Positions 29,327-39,934 of a stretch of 64,000 nt of DNA are shown here, piece after piece; the stretch's first letter is position 1; each line of letters opens with the position of its first letter. The position numbers were made by a program, and so were the translations under genes. Source of the stretch: Alphaproteobacteria bacterium. Its GTDB lineage: Bacteria > Pseudomonadota > Alphaproteobacteria > Puniceispirillales > Puniceispirillaceae. The DNA is taken from positions 1 through 64,000 of the forward strand of contig JADHLI010000010.1 of NCBI GenBank assembly GCA_016780775.1, written 5' to 3'. The notes beneath the pieces are model-generated. The model saw only the letters and a list, made by a program, of their open reading frames with translations, was not told where the DNA came from and did no database searches.

Positions 29327-30091
29327 CTATTGTTTTGTTCCTGTAAAACGTCCCGATACCCGTCCACCTGAATTAGTGGACAACATTTTGCTGATTCCGG
29401 TTTCAAAATCAATTTCTGCCTTATCCCCAGATAGCTGATTGCCGCCATCCAAAATCGTTACATTGCCAATCAAAGTGGCCTTATCTTCGAGGCGGTTATA
29501 GTCCATCTTATCGGCAGATGCACGCGCGCCTGAGGCTTGTGTAACGGTGATATTGCCGCGCGCTTCGATACGTTCAATATTATCCTCAGCACTCAAATAT
29601 AGCTGCACATCATCCCCTTTTAAGTGGCGACCATCGCTAAGCTTTATCTCTGCTGCCTCGCGCAAATGCACACGCCCCTTATTGCGCTGAAAATGAATAT
29701 CTTTATTGGCTCTTGCTTTACCATCAGGGCCATCAATGCGGGCATTTGGCCCTTCGAGCTTATAGTCATTTGTATCTAGCTGATAGCTAAGACGGCTGCC
29801 AGAGCCTGTATGTGCAGCATCGGCAAAGCGGACATTGCCATTGGCAAAGATCTGCGTAATGGTGCGCCCCGAAGATGCGGCATCATAAAAGGCCTTTAGC
29901 TCATCTGCGAAAATTTCCTGATTTCCTTGATAGGCATGCGCATTGCCGCGCGCCTCATAAAATCCTTCCTTCTGATTCCATTCAAGGCTGGTATCAGCAT
30001 TGACAATCATATCCGCAGCTTGCGCTGGAAATATAGCAAAGCTGGCGATAAATGCGGTGCGCAGTAGCATTTTTAGGAAGCTGGATTTCAT
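29327..30091 (-). CDS. lptA: LPS transport periplasmic protein LptA (OstA-like)
   Basis: A 254-residue periplasmic protein that bridges the inner- and outer-membrane Lpt complexes. A signal peptide (LRTAFIASFAIFPAQA, cleavage after about residue 25) is followed by repeated OstA/LptA beta-jellyroll units, such as YEARGNAHAYQGNQEIFADEL and KDIHFQRNKGRVHLREA-type segments. I prefer ATG 30091, where the signal peptide is clean and AGGT lies upstream; an in-frame ATG at 30106 would add five residues. It is 34 nt downstream of lptC. Confidence 0.86.
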   Translation of the reverse strand: MKSSFLKMLLRTAFIASFAIFPAQAADMIVNADTSLEWNQKEGFYEARGNAHAYQGNQEIFADELKAFYDAASSGRTITQIFANGNVRFADAAHTGSGSRLSYQLDTNDYKLEGPNARIDGPDGKARANKDIHFQRNKGRVHLREAAEIKLSDGRHLKGDDVQLYLSAEDNIERIEARGNITVTQASGARASADKMDYNRLEDKATLIGNVTILDGGNQLSGDKAEIDFETGISKMLSTNSGGRVSGRFTGTKQ

Positions 30092-30125
30092 ACTGTTACC
30101 TACCATTATTTTATTTAAACCCTGA

Positions 30126-30788
30126 TCAATTTTGCTTTAGCTCAACACGGGATTTACCGGTAAACTTAATCACCTCCCCATTGTCTGTTGCATGCATGCC
30201 TTGTGAGGTAAGGAAAATGTCCGGCCCTTCCAGAATAACAGGTTTGTTGCTTAACATCTCGCCCTTGCCAATAAGCGCAACTATTTCCTCACTTTTCAAA
30301 GTAAGATTCTGTTTTGCTTGATAAATATTGACGTTCCCACTCATATCTAGCCGCCGTTCTGTGGCATAATATAAAGCAGAATTTGAGGATAGGTTGGTGC
30401 GCCCATCACTTTCAGAAGAGACAAATCCATCTGGCTCATACAGCACTACCAGCCCCTTTTCATCAGCAGATTCTACCGCACGATCAGCGTTGATAGAAAA
30501 TTCCACCCCATTTTCGGTCGTGCCAGAATAGCGGGCGCCAGTCATTTCCAACGTGCCAGTAGGCTGTGTGCTAACACTCTCAAGGCTAATCTCAATATTA
30601 TCGTTGTTCTGAAAAAAGCTTGTCCACCCTACAATGATGCCGCCAATAATTATGGCAACTCCTAGCAGGATAAGGCTGAGAGACACTGGCAAGCCTGAAC
30701 GCTGTGGTTTCTGCAAAGCAGTTTCGGTGTCAGCCTCTGCTATCTGAGGGGTGAAAATATTTGTCTTTGCTGGCTGGGTGTCTTTCAT
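30126..30788 (-). CDS. lptC: LPS export periplasmic protein LptC
   Basis: A 220-residue single-pass inner-membrane protein of the Lpt bridge. A cytoplasmic N-terminus of about 35 residues precedes one membrane segment (about 35-55, LSLILLGVAIIIGGIIVGW). The periplasmic LptC beta-jellyroll follows, with GARYSGTTENGVEFSINA and a TSQGMHATDNG-like end. The N-terminal cytoplasmic extension is longer than in E. coli LptC. It lies between rnd and lptA. Confidence 0.85.
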   Translation of the reverse strand: MKDTQPAKTNIFTPQIAEADTETALQKPQRSGLPVSLSLILLGVAIIIGGIIVGWTSFFQNNDNIEISLESVSTQPTGTLEMTGARYSGTTENGVEFSINADRAVESADEKGLVVLYEPDGFVSSESDGRTNLSSNSALYYATERRLDMSGNVNIYQAKQNLTLKSEEIVALIGKGEMLSNKPVILEGPDIFLTSQGMHATDNGEVIKFTGKSRVELKQN

Positions 30789-30802
30789 GATGCGTCTCAG
30801 AA

Positions 30803-31414
30803 CTAGTGATGAAAGATATCAAGGGTCTCAAAGCCGGCCATATCTAAATCTGTGCGTGTAGCCAAAAAGGCAAAGCAGGCTTGTGCCATAGCTAGCCTAT
30901 CTGCACGCGTCAGCATTGCGCCTAGCTTATCCCTTAATTGATGCAAATATAGTACATCGCCAGCAGCATATTTTTGCTGTGCTTGGGTCAATTCTTCTGC
31001 CCCCCAATCCGAGGATTGCTGTTGTTTGGATATCTCTTGTCCCAACAATTCGCGGCAAAGCTCTGATAAGCTATGCCTGTCCGTATAGGTGCGGCAGAGT
31101 TTGGAGGCTATTTTAGTGCAAAATACAGCCCCGTTTACAGGCCCGATATGATGTTTAAGCATAGCCAGATCAAAGCGGGCAAAATGAAATAGTTTTTCTA
31201 CCTCTTTATCCGCTAGCAGAGCTTTTAAATTCGGACATGGCTGCATCTCGGCTGCAATTTGCACAAGATGCGCTTGTCCATCGCCTGCAGATATCTGGAC
31301 AAGACATAGCCTATCGCGCCCTAAATTCAGTCCCATTGTTTCGGTGTCGATGGCAATGCTTGTGCCTAAATCCAGCTCATCTGGCAGGTCGTGTTTGTAA
31401 AGATGTATATTCAT
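30803..31414 (-). CDS. rnd: ribonuclease D-like 3'-5' exonuclease
   Basis: A 203-residue DEDDy exonuclease. Catalytic acids appear in AIDTETMGL (DxE), HFARFDLAML (D) and YAAGDVLYLHQL (Y and D). The protein ends after the exonuclease fold and lacks the HRDC domains of E. coli RNase D, as many alphaproteobacterial RNase D-like proteins do. I set the start at ATG 31414 behind AGGAG. A longer in-frame reading to 31579 would overlap the nitroreductase by 101 nt and has no family similarity. Expected role: 3' trimming of tRNA or other RNA. Confidence 0.88.
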   Translation of the reverse strand: MNIHLYKHDLPDELDLGTSIAIDTETMGLNLGRDRLCLVQISAGDGQAHLVQIAAEMQPCPNLKALLADKEVEKLFHFARFDLAMLKHHIGPVNGAVFCTKIASKLCRTYTDRHSLSELCRELLGQEISKQQQSSDWGAEELTQAQQKYAAGDVLYLHQLRDKLGAMLTRADRLAMAQACFAFLATRTDLDMAGFETLDIFHH

Positions 31415-31478
31415 CTCAGTTTCTTTGCTCCTAGCTCGCACCCCGATATACTCTTGGTATACGCTTCTTGATATACGT

Positions 31479-32060
31479 CTATTGTGTCGGTTTGTAGACC
31501 GAAATGATATCCTTTTTTTCCGGCCGCCTGCGCGGGTTTGGTTCTTCAATTTTGTGGCCAATATAAATAAAGCCAGCAAATTTATCTGTTTGTGGATTGC
31601 CGCCCAGTTCTTTTAAAAGCCTATCATTCTGTGCATACCATTCGGTAACCCACTGCGCCCCATATCCGAGCGCCAGCGCGCCATGCAAAAGATTCATGCA
31701 AAGCGCACCTACCGATAGATGCATTTCCCATGCCGGAATTTTAATATGTTCTATGGGTGTGGAAATAACCGCTAATACCAGGCCGGTGCGGGTAAAACGA
31801 TGGCGCTCAAATGTCAGCATTGCCTCTGTTGCCTCTGCATGCTGGGCGGCAAATTCAGGGGCTAGAATATGCTGGCCTAGATGCCGGCCTGTTTCAGGGG
31901 TAATAACACTAATACGCCATGGCCCTAGCACGCCGTGATCCGGCACACGCAAACCACATTCCAGAATCGCGTCAATATCCCCTTTATCCACTGGCTCAGC
32001 GTTTAGGTTTTTAATCAGGACAGAGCGCCTGTTTTTTAGGAATTCTGTTATATCATTCAT
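31479..32060 (-). CDS. nitroreductase family protein
   Basis: A 193-residue FMN-binding nitroreductase-fold protein (YdjA-like short type). FLKNRRSVLIKNL near the N-terminus and RVPDHGVLGPWRI contact FMN in homologs. LHGALALGYGAQWVTEW and the closing GFIYIGHK complete the fold. Substrate unknown; such enzymes reduce nitro compounds, quinones or enones with NAD(P)H. It is upstream of rnd and divergent from irr. Confidence 0.82.
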   Translation of the reverse strand: MNDITEFLKNRRSVLIKNLNAEPVDKGDIDAILECGLRVPDHGVLGPWRISVITPETGRHLGQHILAPEFAAQHAEATEAMLTFERHRFTRTGLVLAVISTPIEHIKIPAWEMHLSVGALCMNLLHGALALGYGAQWVTEWYAQNDRLLKELGGNPQTDKFAGFIYIGHKIEEPNPRRRPEKKDIISVYKPTQ

Positions 32061-32194
32061 GGGTTTTTCCTATTTGATAGGGCTTGTATTTAAAGAGCAG
32101 ATAATAGGGTAAATAATCTTCGTAATAGCAGGAATGAAGCCCAGAATATAGGGGCTTGCTTGACATTTTTATAGAACAAAGGCAACACTCGGCT

Positions 32195-32626
32195 ATGTCT
32201 GAAGTACAACCGAAATCTATCTTGTCAGAAGAGGCCGCAATGAAATTGCGTGCCGCCAGCTTGCGTCCCACCCGCCAACGTATCGCAATTGCTGAACGCT
32301 TGCTGGATGGGCGGGCGCGCCATGTTAGCGCAGAACAATTGCGTGATGAGCTCGTTGCTTATGGTCAGCCTATGGCGCTTGCCACCATCTATAATTGCCT
32401 GCACCAGTTTGAAGAAGCTGGGCTGTTGCGCCCAGTGCATCACGCTGGTGATGCGGTGCTTTATGATACGAATTTAGGTGACCACCATCATTTTGTGGAT
32501 GTAGAGACAGGCGAGCTTATTGATATCGATCCGGGTGAAATTTTAATGCCGGAACTGCCAGAACTGCCAGATGGGTTCGAAGCAGAAAGCATTGAGCTGA
32601 CGGTGCGACTAAGGCGCAAATCTTAA
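32195..32626 (+). CDS. irr: Fur family transcriptional regulator, Irr type
   Basis: A 143-residue iron-response regulator of the Irr branch of Fur proteins. Helix-turn-helix LRPTRQRIAIAERLL and LATIYNCLHQFEEAGLL precede the metal/heme region with HHHF (residues about 102-105) and a VRLRRK end, features typical of rhizobial Irr. In rhizobia Irr senses heme status and represses or activates iron and heme genes through Irr boxes. An Irr-box-like palindrome lies 37 nt past its stop, upstream of katG, suggesting local regulation of peroxide defence. ATG 32195 fits family length. Confidence 0.88.
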   Translation: MSEVQPKSILSEEAAMKLRAASLRPTRQRIAIAERLLDGRARHVSAEQLRDELVAYGQPMALATIYNCLHQFEEAGLLRPVHHAGDAVLYDTNLGDHHHFVDVETGELIDIDPGEILMPELPELPDGFEAESIELTVRLRRKS

Positions 32627-32662
32627 ATCTTTATTTTCTAGTCTCAAATCTTTTTTTCTAGT

Positions 32663-32677
32663 TTAGAATCATTCTAA
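32663..32677 (+). promoter_or_regulatory. Irr/PerR-type operator upstream of katG
   Basis: TTAGAATCATTCTAA is a perfect 7-1-7 inverted repeat. It matches the iron control element/Irr box pattern TTTAGAA-N3-TTCTAAA and the general Fur-family 7-1-7 operator. It ends six nt before the -35 of the katG promoter, directly after the irr gene. Confidence 0.75.
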
Positions 32678-32682
32678 TTTTC

Positions 32683-32711
32683 TTGACCTTATTTTTGCAC
32701 CCCGCTACGCT
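32683..32711 (+). promoter_or_regulatory. candidate katG promoter
   Basis: TTGACC (32683-32688) and TACGCT (32706-32711) with a 17-nt spacer, immediately downstream of the Irr-box-like palindrome and 131 nt before the katG ATG. The -10 is a weak match, consistent with a regulated promoter. Confidence 0.5.
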
Positions 32712-32806
32712 TAGCAATAGGTAGAGGGAAGAGCTTTCTGACTAGCTGTTAGCCGAAATTTTGTCGTCTTTAATCTTGTCATCTGCCAAATAGTGTTATC
32801 TTTTAA

Positions 32807-34996
<2,190 letters not shown>

Positions 34997-35018
34997 AAAC
35001 CTATCTAATTTCTAAATT

Positions 35019-35055
35019 AAAGGCAGCGCTTTTGAAAAAGGTGCTGCCTTTTTTT
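35019..35055 (+). terminator. katG rho-independent terminator
   Basis: AAAGGCAGC (35019-35027) pairs with GCTGCCTTT (35043-35051) around a partly paired 15-nt loop and runs into a T-tract. It lies 22 nt after the katG stop and just before the convergent glk gene. Confidence 0.88.
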
Positions 35056-35060
35056 GTTGT

Positions 35061-36038
35061 TCAAAGCGTGCGATGCTGAAGATAGGGATTGCCAAGTGCA
35101 AGACCAGCTCCGGTCAGACCAGGCTCCTTTATGGTGATAAGCCAAATCGGCACAGCAGCGATATAATCTGTAAAAATGCCATATTCAGACAGGCGCGCGG
35201 TAAAAGCGCTATCTGCAAAATATGGCAATAAACGCGGGATAATGCCGCCAGACAAGTAAACGCCTTGGCGCGCGCCTACCATCATTACCACATGCAACAC
35301 AAAATTAGATAAGCTATTCAAGAACAGGATAACGGCCTGTCTGGCTAGCGGATTATCGCTGGCTTGGGCTGTGATATCCGCTGCAGATAGAGGCTGTGAT
35401 TTGCTGGCATAATAACGATAAGTCCGCTCTAGGCCGCGCCCGCTTAATACATCCTCAAAGCTTACAGTGCGACCTGTCTCGCCAGCAATAAATTGCATCA
35501 ATGCTTGCTCGTCTGCATCGCGCGGCGCGAACGGCACATTACCGCCTTCTGCTTCTAGGGCACGCCATTCAATTTCGTTGCTTTCTGGGGTATGAAGCGG
35601 GATGAGGGCGGACATGCCGAGCCCCGTGCCAGCGCCTAGAATAGCAACAGGTGTTCCGGCAAGGGGCGTGCCTTTTCGGATGAGATGTTTTTCGGCTGCC
35701 CCAAGGGCAGGCGGCAATAATGCCTGCGCGGTAAAATCATTAATGACCGTCAGCTGCTCTAGCTTTAAGGCTTGTTTCAGCTCTGCTTTGGAAAAAGACC
35801 AGTTATTATTGCTCATCGATACAAAATCTGTTTCCACAGGGCCAGCTACGGCCAGTGACAAACGAGAGGGCTGAATATCTATTTTCTTGCAATAAGCTTT
35901 GATCGCTATCGCAAGAGAGGGAAACTCATTGGTCTTAAAATAGCTAATCTGATGCAGGCGATCGGCGCTATTTGATGGGTTCTGCCAGAGGGCAAAACGG
36001 GCATTCGTGCCGCCAATATCTGCAACTAAATCAACCAT
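35061..36038 (-). CDS. glk: glucokinase
   Basis: A 325-residue glucokinase of the bacterial Glk family (not the ROK type). It phosphorylates glucose to glucose 6-phosphate with ATP. The N-terminal phosphate loop DIGGTNARFALW, INDFTAQAL with the catalytic Asp, LGAGTGLGMSAL, and EGGNVPFAPRD are present. It is the last gene of the minus-strand run amidase-EamA-glk, 8 nt after the EamA gene. Confidence 0.92.
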   Translation of the reverse strand: MVDLVADIGGTNARFALWQNPSNSADRLHQISYFKTNEFPSLAIAIKAYCKKIDIQPSRLSLAVAGPVETDFVSMSNNNWSFSKAELKQALKLEQLTVINDFTAQALLPPALGAAEKHLIRKGTPLAGTPVAILGAGTGLGMSALIPLHTPESNEIEWRALEAEGGNVPFAPRDADEQALMQFIAGETGRTVSFEDVLSGRGLERTYRYYASKSQPLSAADITAQASDNPLARQAVILFLNSLSNFVLHVVMMVGARQGVYLSGGIIPRLLPYFADSAFTARLSEYGIFTDYIAAVPIWLITIKEPGLTGAGLALGNPYLQHRTL

Positions 36039-36046
36039 AAATATTT

Positions 36047-36952
36047 CTACTCCTTTGAGCCGGGTGCCGCGCGCTGCCTTGCAAGCTGAACTTCACGCCG
36101 CACAATATAAAAGGCTGAGCCAAAAATAATACTCGCCCCTATCCATGTCCAGATGTCACTAAATTCAGCAAACATAAGCCAGCCTATAAGCGCGGCAAAA
36201 GGCAGGCGTGCATAATCTAGGGCGGCGATGAAGGATGCGTCTGCCAGCGAATAGGCCTTTGCCAGCGCAAAATGACCAAAAAAGGCGAACGGTGCAAAGC
36301 CTCCTAGAACAAGGTAAAGCTCGAGCGGAAAGCCCTCCCAAACAAGCAGGGCGGGTATCAGTGATGCTGGCGTCATAAACAGATGTGATAAAAAGACAAT
36401 CATCAAGGGGCTATCTTTGGCGGTCAGATGTTTGATAAGCAGCATCGACATGCCCATCATCATTGCCGAGCCAACCGCCAGTAAATGCCCCATGCTAAGG
36501 TCAATAAAGCCTGGCCGGACAATCACAGCAGCCCCAAATAGGCCGACCATAATCGCCATCCAACGGCGCACTCGCACCTTCTCACTCAGAAATAAAACCG
36601 CACCTACCGTGGTGAAAATAGGGGCAAGGAAGCTCAGTGCAGTCTGGTCTGTTATAGGGATTATCGAAATGCTGCTAAACCAAAGCCACATCGCGCACAT
36701 ACCCACAAAAGATCGGAGTAAATGCGCCTTTATTTGGGGTGTTTTCTTTAGGTTTAAGCCCGCCCGCATCGCAAAAGGCAGAATAAGGACCAGTGCAAAA
36801 AACAGCCGCAGGAAAACGGTTTGCGCAGGGTGCATCCCAGCATGCGCGGCATAGCGGCCAAGAGCCGCAATCATCGTCAAACTAAAACAGCAGAAAAACA
36901 TCCATATAACAGCTTGAACTGTGCTGGAAGCAAAGAGTGACACTGGCTTCAT
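36047..36952 (-). CDS. EamA/DMT family transporter
   Basis: A 301-residue membrane protein with about ten hydrophobic segments in two EamA repeats, the drug/metabolite transporter layout. The two halves show the usual pattern of a hydrophilic turn after alternate helices. Such carriers export or import small metabolites such as amino acids; the substrate cannot be read from sequence. Its ATG overlaps the amidase stop by 4 nt (ATGA), so the two are translationally coupled. Confidence 0.82.
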   Translation of the reverse strand: MKPVSLFASSTVQAVIWMFFCCFSLTMIAALGRYAAHAGMHPAQTVFLRLFFALVLILPFAMRAGLNLKKTPQIKAHLLRSFVGMCAMWLWFSSISIIPITDQTALSFLAPIFTTVGAVLFLSEKVRVRRWMAIMVGLFGAAVIVRPGFIDLSMGHLLAVGSAMMMGMSMLLIKHLTAKDSPLMIVFLSHLFMTPASLIPALLVWEGFPLELYLVLGGFAPFAFFGHFALAKAYSLADASFIAALDYARLPFAALIGWLMFAEFSDIWTWIGASIIFGSAFYIVRREVQLARQRAAPGSKE

Positions 36953-38400
36953 GCGCCAATTTCCCTCAAGCTGGTAATGTCAGGACAGGGGCGCTTTGTT
37001 TGTGATGTGGTTGCAAAAAGCTGCTCAATAGCCAGCGCGATGTTTAAAATCTTTCTATCGCTTCCAGGTGGACCTAGCACCTGAATACCAAAGGGCAGGC
37101 CATGTTTATCTAAACCGCAGGGAATAGCCGCCGCACAAGCTAGGGCCATGGTTGGGCGATAGGTCAGGGCGAGCCAGCTCATATAAGTCGGCATAGGCGT
37201 GCCGTCAATTTCGCTCACCGTCCAGTTTTCATGGGCAAAGGGCGGCACTGAACAGGCAGGGGCGATAACCGCATCTACTTCCTCAAACATAGCCAGCCAA
37301 GCTTTTGCGATTTTAGATTGCTGGCTATGGGCCAGCGCGATATCTGCTGCATTATAGGCCAGCCCGCGTTCTACATTATCGATAACAAACGGGCCTAGAT
37401 GGTCTTTATGCTGGCTGACTTTCTGGCCATGGGCAGCAATGAAATTCACCCCGCGCAATACCTCAAACGCATTATCAGCGCCGTCAAAATCAGGATGACC
37501 ATCAGGCGTATCAAAGGCTTGGCTGCGCAGAATTTGCATCTTTTCAGCAAAAAGCTGGCGGTATTCAGCACAAAGTGGCGCGCCATCTAAATCGTCTGAA
37601 AGCAGGATTGTTATGCTGGATAAATCTGCAGCTTCAATCGGTAATTCTAAGTCGTAATCAACCGCCACAGAAAAAGGATCGCGCCTATCTGCACCAAGCT
37701 GGGCACGCAGCAGCAAATCTATATCGCTAATGTTGCGGGCCATTGGGCCTAATACCGAAAACGGGGATAGGCTAACCGGCTTATCTTCGGCTGGGATGGT
37801 GCCTGGGCTAGGGCGAAATCCGGCCACCCCGCAAAATCCAGACGGGGTGCGCACAGAGCCGCCATAGTCAGAGCCTGTTGCCAAAGCCATCATGCCGGTT
37901 GCCAGCCCTGCCGCTGCGCCACCAGAAGAGCCGCCAGAGGTCTTGCTAATATCAAACGGGTTGCTGGTAACACCAAAAAGCAGATTGCGTGTATTCCCGC
38001 CAGCCCCAAATTCAGGCGTGTTTGTTTTGCCAATAATAATCGCGCCTTCACGGCGGAGAGCCGCAACCGAAGATTGGTCGCGTTCAGGAATATTGTCGGC
38101 AAAGAGTTTTGAACCAAAGGTGGTGCGTAGCCCCTTTGTTATTTCTAGATCCTTCACCCCTACAGGCAGGCCATGTAATAGGCCAAGCTCATCGCCTTCC
38201 AGCACCGCTTTTTCAGCTGCCTTGGCTTCAATGCGGGCAGCTTCAAAATTATCCGTCACAATAGCGTTCAAAATTGGATTTAGGGATTTGACGCGCGCGA
38301 TGCTAGCTTCGATTAGCGCCACAGGTGACAGCTCTTTTTTTCTGATTAGCGCTGCAAGCTTAGTTGCTGGCAGGTCTAACATCTCATCATCTTTATCCAT
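36949..38400 (-). CDS. amidase signature family enzyme
   Basis: A 483-residue amidohydrolase with the Ser-cisSer-Lys catalytic triad of the amidase signature family. The Lys is in LPVGVKDLEI (near 84), the Ser pair is in KTSGGSSGGAAAGLA, and the segment GSDYGGSVRTPSGFCG follows. It hydrolyses an unidentified amide; homologs act on aryl, short-chain or acylamino amides. It is not GatA, since no gatB or gatC is adjacent. It leads the amidase-EamA-glk run and is 88 nt after the SDR gene. Confidence 0.87.
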   Translation of the reverse strand: MDKDDEMLDLPATKLAALIRKKELSPVALIEASIARVKSLNPILNAIVTDNFEAARIEAKAAEKAVLEGDELGLLHGLPVGVKDLEITKGLRTTFGSKLFADNIPERDQSSVAALRREGAIIIGKTNTPEFGAGGNTRNLLFGVTSNPFDISKTSGGSSGGAAAGLATGMMALATGSDYGGSVRTPSGFCGVAGFRPSPGTIPAEDKPVSLSPFSVLGPMARNISDIDLLLRAQLGADRRDPFSVAVDYDLELPIEAADLSSITILLSDDLDGAPLCAEYRQLFAEKMQILRSQAFDTPDGHPDFDGADNAFEVLRGVNFIAAHGQKVSQHKDHLGPFVIDNVERGLAYNAADIALAHSQQSKIAKAWLAMFEEVDAVIAPACSVPPFAHENWTVSEIDGTPMPTYMSWLALTYRPTMALACAAAIPCGLDKHGLPFGIQVLGPPGSDRKILNIALAIEQLFATTSQTKRPCPDITSLREIGA

Positions 38401-38488
38401 AACACCTGCCTATCTTTTTAATGCCCAGTTTTCTTTTTTTGCCTAGGTTTCTTTTTTTTGCTCAGCCTTTTTATTCTTTTGCTCTTTC

Positions 38489-39271
38489 CTAACTCTGTTT
38501 TTCATCGCGAAGGGCTGGCAGACCTACACCAGTTGCCTCAAATCCGCCATCAGCGGCCAGCACTTGTCCAGTGATATAGCTTGCCCGGTCCGATGCTAAA
38601 AAGAAAATTGCCTCAGCTATCTCACGATCTTGCCCATAACGGTTTAGCGGTATCGCGTCATGATAAGCGTCAATAATATCCTGTGTATGAACAGCCATGG
38701 CCAGCTTGGTGCGTACAGGCCCTGGTGCAATGCAATTTACCCGAATACCAAATTCGCCCAATTCAACCGCCTGCTGCAGGGTGAGTTGCATCACACCTGC
38801 TTTGGAAGTGCCATAAGCTACCCGCAGGGTTGAAGCGCGCAAGCCAGAAATAGAGGCGATATTAACAATCGCGCCGCGTGTATCTTTCAAGGCGGGGATA
38901 GCCGCTTGGGATACAAGAAACACCCCATCTAAATTGGTGGCCATAACCTTGCGCCACCGCTCAAAATTAGTTTCTTCGATAGGGCCAAAATCAGCGATGC
39001 CAGCATTATTTACCAGCGCGTCAATCTGCCCTGACCAGCGAAGCGCATCGGCTATCATGGCTTCTACCGCTTTTGGCTCAGAGATATCACAGACGAGCCC
39101 TATCCCATTTTCAAACGCTTTCGTACTTTCTGCTAGCGCTTCTGCATCCCAGTCAACCAGCACAATCCTCCAGCCAGCTTCATGCATCAGATGGGCGGTG
39201 GCTAGCCCTATGCCTCTGGCCGCCCCTGTAATGATAACTGTTTTGCCAACCGAAGTTTTTTTATTTTCCAT
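38489..39271 (-). CDS. SDR family oxidoreductase
   Basis: A 260-residue short-chain dehydrogenase/reductase, NAD(P)-dependent. The cofactor motif TGAARGIGLATA, the NNAG strand (LVNNAGIADFG), the catalytic Ser in NIASISGL, and YGTSKAG (Tyr and Lys) are intact. The C-terminal ITGQVLAADGGF is the classical SDR end. Substrate unknown. I prefer ATG 39271 with GAGAG upstream; an in-frame ATG at 39304 would add eleven residues. It is divergent from the VOC gene. Confidence 0.88.
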   Translation of the reverse strand: MENKKTSVGKTVIITGAARGIGLATAHLMHEAGWRIVLVDWDAEALAESTKAFENGIGLVCDISEPKAVEAMIADALRWSGQIDALVNNAGIADFGPIEETNFERWRKVMATNLDGVFLVSQAAIPALKDTRGAIVNIASISGLRASTLRVAYGTSKAGVMQLTLQQAVELGEFGIRVNCIAPGPVRTKLAMAVHTQDIIDAYHDAIPLNRYGQDREIAEAIFFLASDRASYITGQVLAADGGFEATGVGLPALRDEKQS

Positions 39272-39432
39272 TGAGGTCTCTCTTTTAAAAGATGTGACAG
39301 CCATTTTTAAATCCTAGATTTTTCAGATACGGCGAAGCAAGAAAAATCACTGATATATCAGATTCTTTCTAGTTATTGGCTAGTCAAGAATTTTTACACT
39401 GCTAGAGTTATAGGACGCTTGGATTGACATTT

Positions 39433-39480
39433 ATATTTGAACATCACGATAAGGGCATATTTGAACATCACGATAAGGGC
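39433..39480 (+). repeat. perfect 24-bp direct duplication upstream of the VOC gene
   Basis: The same 24 nt (starting ATATTTGAACATCACGATAA) occurs at 39433-39456 and 39457-39480. The duplication keeps an open frame, so a TTG start at 39424 would encode an IFEHHDKG repeat. The likelier ATG is at 39493. Confidence 0.9.
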
Positions 39481-39492
39481 TTTGTATCTGAA

Positions 39493-39915
39493 ATGAAATT
39501 AACGTTGCATCATATTAATTTATCTACCCAGAAGGTCGAAGAGATGGACCAGTTCTATCGCGAGGTTATTGGTCTGGATACTGAAACAAAGGGTCTGCCT
39601 GTGCTAGAGAAGAAAAAAGGCTATGCAGGTGATGTGGCCTTTGTCAGTGATGGACATATCCAAATGCATCTAGCCGCCAAGGATATTCATGCAAGCTTTC
39701 GAACTGGCCAAATTGTTAATCCGGTTTCAAATGGGCATATTGCCTATCGCACAGACGATCTAAAGGGTTTTATGGCACATCTAGATAAGCTTGGCGTACC
39801 TTATTCTGACTGGGGCGACAGGGCGGTAGCTGGCTGGCATCAGATTTTCTTTTATGACCCAGATGGTAATGTGATCGAAGTGCATCAAATCACTGAACCT
39901 GACGAGAACCTTTAA
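39493..39915 (+). CDS. VOC (glyoxalase/dioxygenase superfamily) protein
   Basis: A 140-residue vicinal-oxygen-chelate fold protein. LHHINLST carries the first metal-binding His, HIAYRTDDL the second repeat, and FFYDPDGNVIEVHQ the closing Glu. Such proteins include glyoxalases, dioxygenases and fosfomycin-resistance enzymes; the reaction here is not identifiable. It precedes hyuA by 19 nt, so it may join the hyuAB transcript. The start at 39493 fits the fold; an upstream TTG at 39424 would add 23 residues made mostly of a duplicated segment. Confidence 0.8.
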   Translation: MKLTLHHINLSTQKVEEMDQFYREVIGLDTETKGLPVLEKKKGYAGDVAFVSDGHIQMHLAAKDIHASFRTGQIVNPVSNGHIAYRTDDLKGFMAHLDKLGVPYSDWGDRAVAGWHQIFFYDPDGNVIEVHQITEPDENL

Positions 39916-39934
39916 CGAGCTAGAGGCGTTTATT

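Noticed and set aside
31414-31579. Extended N-terminus of the RNase D gene
   Set aside because: The extra 55 residues overlap the nitroreductase gene by 101 nt and have a basic composition without family similarity; ATG 31414 has a ribosome site.
36417-36854. 145-residue plus-strand ORF inside the EamA gene
   Set aside because: It lies wholly antisense to a well-supported membrane protein and matches no family.
38401-38488. T-rich tracts between the SDR and amidase genes as a terminator
   Set aside because: The pyrimidine runs lie on the plus strand while both genes are on the minus strand, and there is no stem; on the coding strand the runs are A-rich.
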